Below are positions 38,201 through 44,734 of a stretch of 64,000 bases of DNA, piece after piece. The notes under the pieces are model-generated. The model was not told where the DNA came from. It made no database searches and worked only from the letters and a program-made list of their open reading frames with translations. Origin of the DNA: Winogradskyella psychrotolerans RS-3 (lineage in GTDB: Bacteria > Bacteroidota > Bacteroidia > Flavobacteriales > Flavobacteriaceae); contig NZ_ATMR01000164.1 in NCBI RefSeq assembly GCF_000427335.1, positions 1 to 64,000 of the forward strand. The letters run 5' to 3'. The stretch's first letter is position 1, and every line of letters starts with the position of its first letter. The position numbers and the translations under genes are program-made.

Positions 38201-38553
38201 TTAATAATTACTTGCCTATCGTTTACTTTATAAGTAAGATTGGTACCTTTTAATGCAGAATCTAAAATGGCAGTGACAGATGCGTTCTTCACATTTAAAG
38301 TGACGTTATATTTTAGAACATTGTCTTTGTAAAAAAATATAAATTCACTTTTACTCTGTATGTCTTTAAATAATTCCTCTAGCGTAACGTTGTTGACGTT
38401 TACATCTATTTTTGTCTGTGCAGTTGTTGTATTCGCAAAAGCAGAACTCAGACCAATGGTTATTAATAGTAGAAAGACTCTCATAATATTTACCAGATAA
38501 TAGCTTAAAGATTTTACACTTCGTGAAGCGTAAAGGTTCTCGTTTTTATTCAT
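35254..38553 (-). CDS. SusC/RagA TonB-dependent outer-membrane transporter with STN domain
   Basis: A 1099-aa importer. Order: signal region, secretin/TonB short (STN) signalling domain (about 47-120, LEELFKDIQSKSEFIFFYKD), carboxypeptidase-D-like domain (about 133-215, ITGTVLDDIGGPLVGATV), plug (IIGYGTEQKSLLSDAV to LYIIDGIPV and DIESISVLKDASATAIYG) and the 22-strand barrel ending FTLGVNLKF. The STN domain is the part that signals occupancy to a FecR anti-sigma factor, and fecR and sigma genes lie directly upstream. It is coupled with SusD for TonB-driven uptake. The natural substrate is probably a peptide-type polymer, judging from neighbours. Confidence 0.94.
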   Translation of the reverse strand: MNKNENLYASRSVKSLSYYLVNIMRVFLLLITIGLSSAFANTTTAQTKIDVNVNNVTLEELFKDIQSKSEFIFFYKDNVLKYNVTLNVKNASVTAILDSALKGTNLTYKVNDRQVIIKESPNNQNQENNLKTNQQTKTITGTVLDDIGGPLVGATVQAKGTNVGVATDFDGNFSITVADDTKFILISYIGFATQEIDVTSTFNIEVKMLADSSALEEIVIIGYGTEQKSLLSDAVTSIKSSQVSDLPVPSVDGLLQGQAAGVQVQQNSGTPGGEMSVRIRGLSSISGSNQPLYIIDGIPVTSGDFGQLSFSGQGASALSDLNPSDIESISVLKDASATAIYGARGSNGIVLITTKRGKEQKSVVSVNVYSGVQQAWNKLDMLNAKEWMEYRNDLAGTTVFTPEDIANNTVDTDWQDVIFRTASINSYEASARGGSEKTQFFISGTFLEQEGILIGTDYQRMNARVNVDHQLSDKVKIGTSIGLTHAKTNRVESDQTLHGPLPNGISTPAIFSVYNEDGSYNQSGPYSNALSIANEAISENFSYRTNSNAYLDWQIIEDLSFSTKWGVDFLNFREHSYESTQTVQGARYNGLGFEAYSNVSNIVSNNLLKYKKKFNKHKVEALVGYTFEKYQYRSSFIRGQDFADDNLEYISSAATIVSASANASDEGIRSYLGRLNYNFDDKYIASVTGRFDTSTKFGENNRTGFFPAASVAWRAIQEDFFQDQDIVSDLKFRVSYGLTGNDDISPFLFSELYGNTSYDGQPAIYPSNIPNPDLKWESTAQLNIGINVGLFEDRITLTADYYNKQTNDLLLSRPLPSSSGFSSITENVGKVENKGIELSIETRNFIKENFTWSTQFNISGNRNKVLELYNDQPIDDIGRGGNRIMEGQPIGIFYSYKSLGVDPSTGDIVYADTNFDGEITSADRTIVGNPHPDFIYGITNNFTYKGFDATIFLQGSYGNDVFNGSRLFLESLQGGDNQVADITRRWQQPGDITDIPRATTDPVASAQNKRVSSRFIEDGSYLRVKNVTIGYTLDKSVMEKTMFSSFRVYLSAQNLFTFTNYSGLDPEVNYRGDDNSVIGTDFFTYPQAQVFTLGVNLKF

Positions 38554-38674
38554 AATTTTGTTTTAGTGGTTAATATTGCTGTTTAATGCGGTTGTATTAA
38601 TTTGTTAGCTAGAGGATGTTGGCGCATCTTCTAGTTTTTTTGGTTCGGTTTTTATTTCAAATGATTCGTTTTAG

Positions 38675-39736
38675 TTAGTTAATAATTAGTTTTTTGTTGG
38701 TGGTTAATTCATAATCGAATTGAGAAGATTCTGCTTCTTTTATAATTTGCATTACATGTTCTAAATCTTGACTCACATCTAAATGGCCTGAAAAAGAATG
38801 ATCTGCTAAATCGTTATCAGTGATAGAAATTTCAACATTGTAATAGCGCGATAATTTTTTCATTATCGTTTTTAAAGCATCATTTTTAAAGATAAAAACA
38901 CCATCTCTCCAAGAAAAATAAGATTCTACGTCTACTGTTTTGGTATTGATTTCTTTGTCTTCTTTATGGTATGTCGCTAATGTATTTGGTGTGATTTTTA
39001 ATTCACTTTGAGAAGACATCAAATTGTTATTCTTATAATGAAGATTTATACTTCCACTTTGAAGCACCGTAAAAACGGCATCGTCATCTGCGTAGTTACT
39101 CACGTTGAAAATCGTTCCTAAAACTTCAACATCTTGGTCTTTTGATTTTACAATAAACGGTTGATTCTTGTTATGCGTTACATCAAAAATAGCTTCACCT
39201 TCGAGATACACTTCTCTATTGCCTGTTAAAAATGTGGCAGGAAATATTAATTTTGAACCCGAATTTATCCAAACCTTGGTACCATCAGATAAGACAATTT
39301 CTGAGCGTTTTCCGTAAGGCACAATTAACGTATTGAAGACTATCTCTTTTGATTCTTCAAGATTTTGGTTTACAGATTTTGAATTTCCGATAGCAACACT
39401 TTCACCATTATTAGAATAGGTGATTCCTGAATTTTCTTCTGTAATTTCAATGTTTTTAGTAGCGCTTAATATGAGTTTTACTTCATTGGTTTGATAATCC
39501 GCTTTTGAAGAATTTACAAAAGTTTCTATTGGCGAATCATTTTGATTTTTATAATTAAAGAATCCAACAGAAAGCAACAGTACTACTGATGCTGCTGCAA
39601 ATCCAAGTGCATATTTCTTAATACGTTTTTTTTGAGCGTAGGCATATACAGAATTTTCTATTCTACGTTTTAATTTTGATCTTTCTTTAGTTGAAAGTTC
39701 ATTGAAATTAATGTTATTCGACTTCTCTTCTTTCAT
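38675..39736 (-). CDS. FecR-family anti-sigma factor
   Basis: An inner-membrane anti-sigma factor of 353 aa from the ATG at 39736 (MKEEKSNN...); a longer frame from 39784 has no supporting features. It has a cytoplasmic N-terminal segment, one membrane helix (ALGFAAASVVLLLSVGFF) and the periplasmic FecR domain (LSDGTKVWINSGSKLIFP, GEAIFDVTHNKNQPFIV), then the C-terminal STN-like domain facing the transporter (LKTIMKKLSRYYNVEISI). It transfers the signal from the STN domain of SusC to the ECF sigma factor. It sits between sigma and susC in the expected order. Confidence 0.9.
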   Translation of the reverse strand: MKEEKSNNINFNELSTKERSKLKRRIENSVYAYAQKKRIKKYALGFAAASVVLLLSVGFFNYKNQNDSPIETFVNSSKADYQTNEVKLILSATKNIEITEENSGITYSNNGESVAIGNSKSVNQNLEESKEIVFNTLIVPYGKRSEIVLSDGTKVWINSGSKLIFPATFLTGNREVYLEGEAIFDVTHNKNQPFIVKSKDQDVEVLGTIFNVSNYADDDAVFTVLQSGSINLHYKNNNLMSSQSELKITPNTLATYHKEDKEINTKTVDVESYFSWRDGVFIFKNDALKTIMKKLSRYYNVEISITDNDLADHSFSGHLDVSQDLEHVMQIIKEAESSQFDYELTTNKKLIIN

Positions 39737-39846
39737 TAGTTTATTTAACTTTATTTGAGGCAGATGTCGTTTTAGCGTAATCACATAGACACCCTTACCT
39801 TAATAAGAAAGGAACAGACGTTTTATAGACAAAAAAATAAAGTTTT

Positions 39847-40434
39847 TTAATAAAAAATGGACAGCAACATAAAGAATACCGCCACCATACTCTTTCTCAG
39901 AGCTTTAATGGCTCTATAAATAATAGTTCTAGACGTTTGAATTGAGACATTCATAATCTCAGCAATTTCTTCATATTCTCGTTCTTCTGTAAATCTTAAA
40001 AATAAACCGCGTCGTTGTTTTTTGCTTAATGAATTTATAGCCATAGTTAAAACATAGGTACGTTCGGTATTGAACTCGGTAGTGATTATGTCGTGTTCAA
40101 TAGAGTTTGAATATGTATTGGTTTGCACATCCTCGTTTAAAACATAAGTTTGGGTTGAGCGTGTTTTTTTAGCTGTATTTAGAATTTGATTTTTTAGAGA
40201 CCGAAACAAATAATACTTAACTTGATCTGTATTTGCTAAGCTTTTTCTGTATTTATATAGATTCAAAAACACATCGTGGATATGATCCATAACCGTTGTT
40301 TTATCTACACAAAACTGCATACCATAACTAAACAGTTCTTCGATGTGTACATCATACAATTTTCCTAAAGCCTCAATATTGCCATCTTTGAGCTTGGCCC
40401 ATAAAACAAGATCAGTATTCGTTTTTGACTTCAA
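39847..40434 (-). CDS. ECF RNA polymerase sigma factor
   Basis: A 195-aa alternative sigma factor of the Bacteroidota FecI-like group. Region 2 (about 25-90, YGMQFCVDKTTVMDHIHDVFLNLY) and region 4 with its helix-turn-helix (about 130-182, LSKKQRRGLFLRFTEEREYEEIAEIM) are both present. The last residues, VAVFFMLLSIFY, are strongly hydrophobic, which is unusual for a soluble sigma factor and might tether it to the membrane. It is the first gene before fecR and susC and would switch on the SusCD locus when substrate is sensed. Confidence 0.88.
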   Translation of the reverse strand: MKSKTNTDLVLWAKLKDGNIEALGKLYDVHIEELFSYGMQFCVDKTTVMDHIHDVFLNLYKYRKSLANTDQVKYYLFRSLKNQILNTAKKTRSTQTYVLNEDVQTNTYSNSIEHDIITTEFNTERTYVLTMAINSLSKKQRRGLFLRFTEEREYEEIAEIMNVSIQTSRTIIYRAIKALRKSMVAVFFMLLSIFY

Positions 40435-40801
40435 GATTGTGTAAACTACTTTAAGTTAGAAATGTGTATGCTCTTCAAAATTATTAAGTCTTTGTTGTAA
40501 AGCAAGATTTTAATTAAAATTCTGAAAAGCCAATATATACTTATTAAAAAACAAATTGACATGATTAACCATTAAAGCTATTTAGTTTTAAATAAACACT
40601 GCTCAATAAAACCATTCCAATATGTGAATTAGATAATTATAAAAGTAATTAAAATTAAAAAAATCCATAAAAAAAATCCAAATGCATTACTACAAACGTA
40701 TATAGCAACGATGTACGAAGATTAATCAATAAAAGATATTGATAATTCAGCTAAATTACTATTTTCGTATATTAACATAAATTAACACTAAAACCAATAA
40801 A
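40435..40801. promoter_or_regulatory. Divergent spacer between the sigma factor and lipoprotein genes, with a plus-strand promoter
   Basis: This 367-bp, very AT-rich spacer holds no reading frame I can support. On the plus strand a TTG at 40739-40741 and TATTTTCG at 40760-40767 (18-bp gap) form a likely promoter 35 bp before the lipoprotein start. The sigma factor promoter on the other strand was not identified. Confidence 0.55.
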
Positions 40802-41218
40802 ATGAAAAAAGTTGTATTAAGTTTAGCACTAGTTGCTGTATTAGGATTATCATTTACATCTTGTAGAGAAACTAAAGCAGAAAATACTGAAGACGCAATT
40901 GAAGACGCAATGGATGATGCTGGTGATGCATTGGATGATGCTGGTGACGCGATAGAAGACACTATGGATGACGCTGGTGACGCAATGGAAGATACTATTG
41001 ATGATGCTGGTGAAGCTATGGACGACGCTGAAACTACTGCAGGTGACGCAATGGATGATGCTAAAGAAGGTGCAAATGACATGGCTAATGATGTAAAAGA
41101 TGCTGCTAACAATACAGTTGAAGGCGCAAAAAAAGCAGGTACTGATGCAGTAGATTCAGCTAAAAAAGCTGGTAACGATGCTGCAACCAAAGCGGCAGAT
41201 AAAGTTAAAGGTTTATAA
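40802..41218 (+). CDS. Small lipoprotein with Asp/Ala-rich repeats
   Basis: A 138-aa lipoprotein (lipobox GLSFTSC, Cys21). The body is built from tandem imperfect 7- and 11-residue-type repeats of the DAMDDAGDA sort (residues about 33-85), turning after residue 85 into a Lys/Ala-rich half (KDAANNTVEGAKKAGTDAV). The pattern predicts a long amphipathic alpha-helix, acidic first then basic, like LEA-type or YtxH/apolipophorin-like proteins. Encoded repeats are also visible in the DNA between about 40910 and 41070. It is monocistronic with its own promoter and terminator, which fits an abundant envelope protein. The function is unknown; binding membranes or stabilising proteins are possibilities. 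Confidence 0.75.
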   Translation: MKKVVLSLALVAVLGLSFTSCRETKAENTEDAIEDAMDDAGDALDDAGDAIEDTMDDAGDAMEDTIDDAGEAMDDAETTAGDAMDDAKEGANDMANDVKDAANNTVEGAKKAGTDAVDSAKKAGNDAATKAADKVKGL

Positions 41219-41243
41219 GACCTTACTCCCTAAAAATAAAAAG

Positions 41244-41270
41244 AGCTTGATTTTTATCAAGCTTTTTTTT
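41244..41270. terminator. Bidirectional terminator between the lipoprotein and LacI genes
   Basis: An 8-bp perfect stem AGCTTGAT/ATCAAGCT with a TTTT loop is followed by seven Ts on the plus strand, and by a CTCTTTTTA tract when read from the minus strand. It is placed between two convergent genes. Confidence 0.85.
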
Positions 41271-41280
41271 ATGCCTTATT

Positions 41281-42294
41281 TTAAAATTTAGTTTGAGATG
41301 ACTCACTTAATTTTAACTCGCTCGGCACGACAATAGTTTGCATTTTTAAAGATTCATCTTTAATATTATCAATCAATAATTTTGTAGACATCTCGCCAAT
41401 TTTATGCGCTTTTTGATGAATGATTGAGATTTTTGGACTCGATAATAATTGGGTATGTTCGTAACCAAAACCAACAACTGATAAATCTTTAGGGATTTCT
41501 TTACCTAACTTCTTAGCCATATTAATCGCGACAATTCCTGTGACGTGATCGATGGATAGAATAGCATCAATTGATGTATTCTGTTTTAAGTAATCATATA
41601 TTTTATTTTCAACATCTGTATCAATTGCATTATCTAATTTTAAAATATGAAGTTCTAAATTATGATCTTCTAAAGCCTTTGTATAGCCACTTATTCTAAG
41701 CTGACCAACACTAAGCTCTTCAATATTACTTACCAGAAGAATATTTTTACGTTGTTCGTTGACGATTAAATGCTCAGTAGCTTCGTAAACAGATTGAAAA
41801 TCATCTACTATTACTTTATTACATTCAATATCATCAACTACTCTATCAAACATTAATACAGGTAATTTGCTTTTTATAGCAGACTTTATATGATCTGTTT
41901 GTTCTTTTACTTGACTCTCTCTTGCTACTGCTATTATAAATCCATCAACACTACCATTTGCTAAAAGATCTAAACTTCGTTTTTCTTTATGTAGAGTTTC
42001 GTTAGATAAACAGACAATAATATCGTAATCATTATTAGTTGCTGTTTTTTCAATACCGTGTAATACTTCGGCAAAGAATGGATTGGTAACCGTCGGAAGA
42101 ATGACACCAATAATTTTAGTTTTATTAGTTTTTAGCTGCTGTGCTATTCTATTGGGTCTATAGTTTAGTTTAGTGGCAAGCTCTTTAACTCGTATTCTTG
42201 TGTTTTCACTAATTTCATGACTATCATTTAACGCTTTTGAAACGGTTGAGACTGAAATATTTAAAAGGGCAGCTAATTCTTTGAGTGTCGTCAT
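41281..42294 (-). CDS. LacI-family transcriptional regulator
   Basis: A 337-aa repressor-type regulator. The HTH (1-22, TLKELAALLNISVSTVSKAL) and hinge helix (RPNRIAQQLK) are followed by a periplasmic-binding-protein-like effector domain (about 60-330, IIGVILPTVTNPFFAEVLHGIE, VVGFGYEHTQLLSSPKISII). It is the last gene of the beta-glucan locus on the minus strand, 470 bp from the secreted module protein gene, and carries a perfect palindrome 25 bp ahead of its ATG. Regulators of this group usually respond to an intracellular sugar, here plausibly glucose, Glc-1-P or a laminari-oligosaccharide, which is inferred. Confidence 0.9.
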   Translation of the reverse strand: MTTLKELAALLNISVSTVSKALNDSHEISENTRIRVKELATKLNYRPNRIAQQLKTNKTKIIGVILPTVTNPFFAEVLHGIEKTATNNDYDIIVCLSNETLHKEKRSLDLLANGSVDGFIIAVARESQVKEQTDHIKSAIKSKLPVLMFDRVVDDIECNKVIVDDFQSVYEATEHLIVNEQRKNILLVSNIEELSVGQLRISGYTKALEDHNLELHILKLDNAIDTDVENKIYDYLKQNTSIDAILSIDHVTGIVAINMAKKLGKEIPKDLSVVGFGYEHTQLLSSPKISIIHQKAHKIGEMSTKLLIDNIKDESLKMQTIVVPSELKLSESSQTKF

Positions 42295-42319
42295 TATTTT
42301 AATCTTTTATATAATCGAG

Positions 42320-42344
42320 AAAGAGCGTATAATATACGCTCTTT
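42320..42344. promoter_or_regulatory. Perfect 12-bp inverted repeat ahead of the LacI gene
   Basis: AAAGAGCGTATA and its exact complement flank a single A, giving a 25-bp palindrome 25 bp before the LacI start codon. It could be an operator for autoregulation or a hairpin in the leader; there is no U-run directly after it on the minus strand. Confidence 0.5.
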
Positions 42345-42377
42345 ATAATTCTTATTAAAAAATATTTAAACTAGTTT

Positions 42378-42494
42378 TTAACAAGTTTTATTTATTTGAG
42401 AGCCATTTTTAGTAGATTTTAGAGCTAAACAAATAGCCTTATTGCCATCACTAGTATTAATTATCTTTTTATCTGAATTAGGGGGTGTTGCCAT
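42378..42494 (-). other. Possible gene remnant in the 42.3-42.76 kb spacer
   Basis: The 469-bp spacer between the LacI gene and the secreted module protein holds a minus-strand stretch of 38 codons (MATPPNSDKKIINTSDGNK...), open further upstream to about 42534, with coding-like composition. It has no recognisable domain, and the short length argues against a working gene. The rest of the spacer, apart from the palindrome at 42320 and the terminator at 42667, shows nothing I can name. Confidence 0.25.
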
Positions 42495-42666
42495 ATGCTT
42501 ATTCAAAATGATAATTACGTCTGCAGTATTACTGATTTATAGTTTATTTTTAAATTCTAACTTGAGTTAATAGAATTAAAATATACATTAACAAACATAG
42601 TATCTGATTGAATTAAAACTTTAACTCTTGTTAAAAAAAAATCCTAAGCTTAATGTTTAAAATAAG

Positions 42667-42703
42667 AAGCGATTAAATGAATTTTAACTCATCTAATCGC
42701 TCC
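42667..42703 (-). terminator. Terminator after the T9SS module protein
   Basis: A stem pairing GCGATTA.ATGA with TCAT.TAATCGC (one internal mismatch) is followed on the minus strand by CTTCTTATTTT. It begins about 60 bp past the stop at 42764 and separates the glucan genes from the LacI gene. Confidence 0.6.
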
Positions 42704-42763
42704 TAAATTAAGCGTTAATTTAATGAAAGTTATCTATCAGCAACCTTCCTAAAAATAATGAGA

Positions 42764-44332
42764 TTATTTTTTAATTAACTTAATTGTTTTAATTCCATTG
42801 TTAGAAATAATCTTAGCAATATAAATTCCTTTGATTAAACCAGAAGCATCAATTGACACATTAGTTGAATTTGGAGTCATAGAAACAACTTGCTTTCCTA
42901 ATACATCAAACACCTGCACTGAACTAATGCTCTGATTAGTAGTTTGAATATTCCAAACTGAATTTGTTGGATTTGGATATACACTCACATTTTCTAATTC
43001 AAATTCGTTAGTACTTAACGTTGGTGCTCTATAAACATATAAGTTGTCATACCATACCTTACTTGGAAGATTAGAGGTGATACCAAATTCCTTAAAACCA
43101 GTAAAAGTGGTTAAATCTAAAGGGATATCAATTGACATCCAGCTACCAGCCACTAAAGCAGGAGAAGAACCAGCATTTAAATTAATTTCGAATGCTGCAC
43201 CACCTGGCTGATTTACTAATTTCAAATTAAAAACAGAAGAAACTAAATCAGTACCAGCTTCTATGTAAACATCAACATGTAAATTAGTCCCAGCAGCAGC
43301 ATTAAAAGTACTAGCATCAACAGCTGTATCTAATACTATTCCTTGACAAGCATTATTTAAGTATTTTTGAGTTGGATTACCAAAAATCATAACTTCTTCA
43401 ACAGAAGAAAATCCACACCAACCTGCATCAAAAGTACTAGCAACGTCAGTGTAAGCGTCGCTATACAAAGAAATAACATCCCACGGATTTCTAGCTATTG
43501 GATCTGTTGCCGCTGAAGGAGGACCTTCAAAAGTAAATGAAACTGTATAGGTTTCTGTAATCAATCCATTTTGTGAAACAACTACAACACTCGCATTACC
43601 TGGAAGTGCAGTAGCTTGATTTATAGTTACAGATGTCGCTGTTGCATCTGTTGAAGTCGCCGCAGTAATTTGAGGAATATCTGTTATACCTGGAGATAAA
43701 CCATAATTGTAATTAAAAACACCCGAACTAAAACCATTAATTGTTGAAGCATCAATTTGTAAATCGCTTAAAGTAGCATCTGATCCAGGTATTGTTGGAT
43801 TTTTCCAAAAATATAAGTTATCTACATAAATACCATCAGAAGACCCATTACCATTATCAAATTTAAACTGAATAGCGTTTGATAAGTCTCCAGTGATTCC
43901 TGAGACAGGAATATCTACACTTGTCCACGTACCTGATCCTGCATTTGTTATTCCATGAGCAATTTCTGCTCCCGAACTAATTACAAACACATTAGGATTA
44001 AAGGTACCATCTATCCAAATATCAACATGCAAAAACTCCATAGATGAGATATTTTGAACGCTTCCGAACTGAACTCCTTGATAATTAAAATTTGGATAAC
44101 CTAAAACTAAGTTTCCAGTACCTGGGTCAAAAGCAGTATTTGCTACACCAAAACCAGATTGACTCCAGTTTGGATTAAAATCCGTACCCATTACATTAGC
44201 ATATTCATCACTAAAGATTGAAATCACATCGACTGCGTCTCTCGTTGATGGTGTTGCCGCATTATCTGCCGGCCCTTGCGAGTAACCTAATACTACTGAT
44301 AGCATCAAGAAAAGAAAAGTAACTTTTTTCAT
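42764..44332 (-). CDS. Secreted two-module putative glucan-binding protein with T9SS sorting domain
   Basis: A 522-aa protein: signal peptide, module A (about 36-178, VISIFSDEYANVMGT ... GIYVDNLYFWK), a cadherin-like beta-sandwich (about 185-270), module B (about 280-435, VISLYSDAYTDV ... VWYDNLYVYR) and a C-terminal type IX sorting domain (VSVYPNPTNSVWNIQ ... GIYIAKII). Modules A and B are related to two modules in the lipoprotein at 54513, so all four copies belong to one carbohydrate-binding-like jelly-roll family. No catalytic residues are recognisable. Location at the end of the laminarin-type locus suggests binding of beta-1,3-glucan outside the cell. A 402-bp gap separates it from the transporter gene upstream. 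Confidence 0.8.
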   Translation of the reverse strand: MKKVTFLFLMLSVVLGYSQGPADNAATPSTRDAVDVISIFSDEYANVMGTDFNPNWSQSGFGVANTAFDPGTGNLVLGYPNFNYQGVQFGSVQNISSMEFLHVDIWIDGTFNPNVFVISSGAEIAHGITNAGSGTWTSVDIPVSGITGDLSNAIQFKFDNGNGSSDGIYVDNLYFWKNPTIPGSDATLSDLQIDASTINGFSSGVFNYNYGLSPGITDIPQITAATSTDATATSVTINQATALPGNASVVVVSQNGLITETYTVSFTFEGPPSAATDPIARNPWDVISLYSDAYTDVASTFDAGWCGFSSVEEVMIFGNPTQKYLNNACQGIVLDTAVDASTFNAAAGTNLHVDVYIEAGTDLVSSVFNLKLVNQPGGAAFEINLNAGSSPALVAGSWMSIDIPLDLTTFTGFKEFGITSNLPSKVWYDNLYVYRAPTLSTNEFELENVSVYPNPTNSVWNIQTTNQSISSVQVFDVLGKQVVSMTPNSTNVSIDASGLIKGIYIAKIISNNGIKTIKLIKK

Positions 44333-44598
44333 AATTGTTGTTTTTATTTAGTTAATTGTTATTTATAAATATAGAGTTTGATAAATTTAGTTAAGATTTA
44401 ATACATTATAGGTAATTCTACCACAACAAAAAACATACACTTAAAACATTGATGGCTACCAATACATTAAAACTAATTGAGCTCAATGGCATAAAGGGTT
44501 TTCAAAGTTTTTACAAATTACTGCAACAGCATAAGATCTTCCTTAGTAGCGGTAATGTTGTGTTGGTAAAATGCTGAATATCTGACTTTAATCTTTTA

Positions 44599-44712
44599 TT
44601 TTTTATTTTTATTCCAAATCCTCCGAAAAGCTCCTACATCTCCTTCTCCTCAAACTTTCCGTGACTCATCAAAAGATGCTGACGCTAAAAAATTTTCTTC
44701 TCTTTTAGACAT
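44599..44712 (-). pseudogene. Degenerate remnant of a GH17 C-terminus
   Basis: Between the transporter-GH17 fusion and the secreted module protein is a minus-strand frame reading ASFDESRKV, a TGA stop, then GEGDVGAFRRIWNKNKK. It aligns with the last 27 residues of the fusion (SSFDESWKVRVEGELGARWGIWSKDEK). It has lost the rest of the enzyme, so it is the tail of a former tandem GH17 copy. The remaining spacer (44333-44598) also contains a 40-codon plus-strand frame at 44452-44574 that I cannot support as a gene. Confidence 0.65.
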
Positions 44713-44734
44713 AATACTATATGGTTAAAATACG

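Noticed and set aside
40898..41090. Considered as a CRISPR-like or tandem DNA array
   Set aside because: The repeats are imperfect, in frame and without unique spacers; they encode the protein repeat.
40759..41190. Long minus-strand frame opposite the Asp/Ala lipoprotein, rich in Ser, Ala and Pro
   Set aside because: It is the complement of a low-complexity repeat, which leaves the antisense frame open by composition; the plus-strand frame has a lipobox, promoter and terminator.
41244..41270. Considered as a riboswitch or small RNA
   Set aside because: A single short stem with a T-run between convergent genes is fully explained as a bidirectional terminator.
44452..44574. 40-codon plus-strand frame in the spacer after the transporter fusion
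   Set aside because: No start context, no recognisable motif, and it sits in a decayed region; not supportable as a gene.
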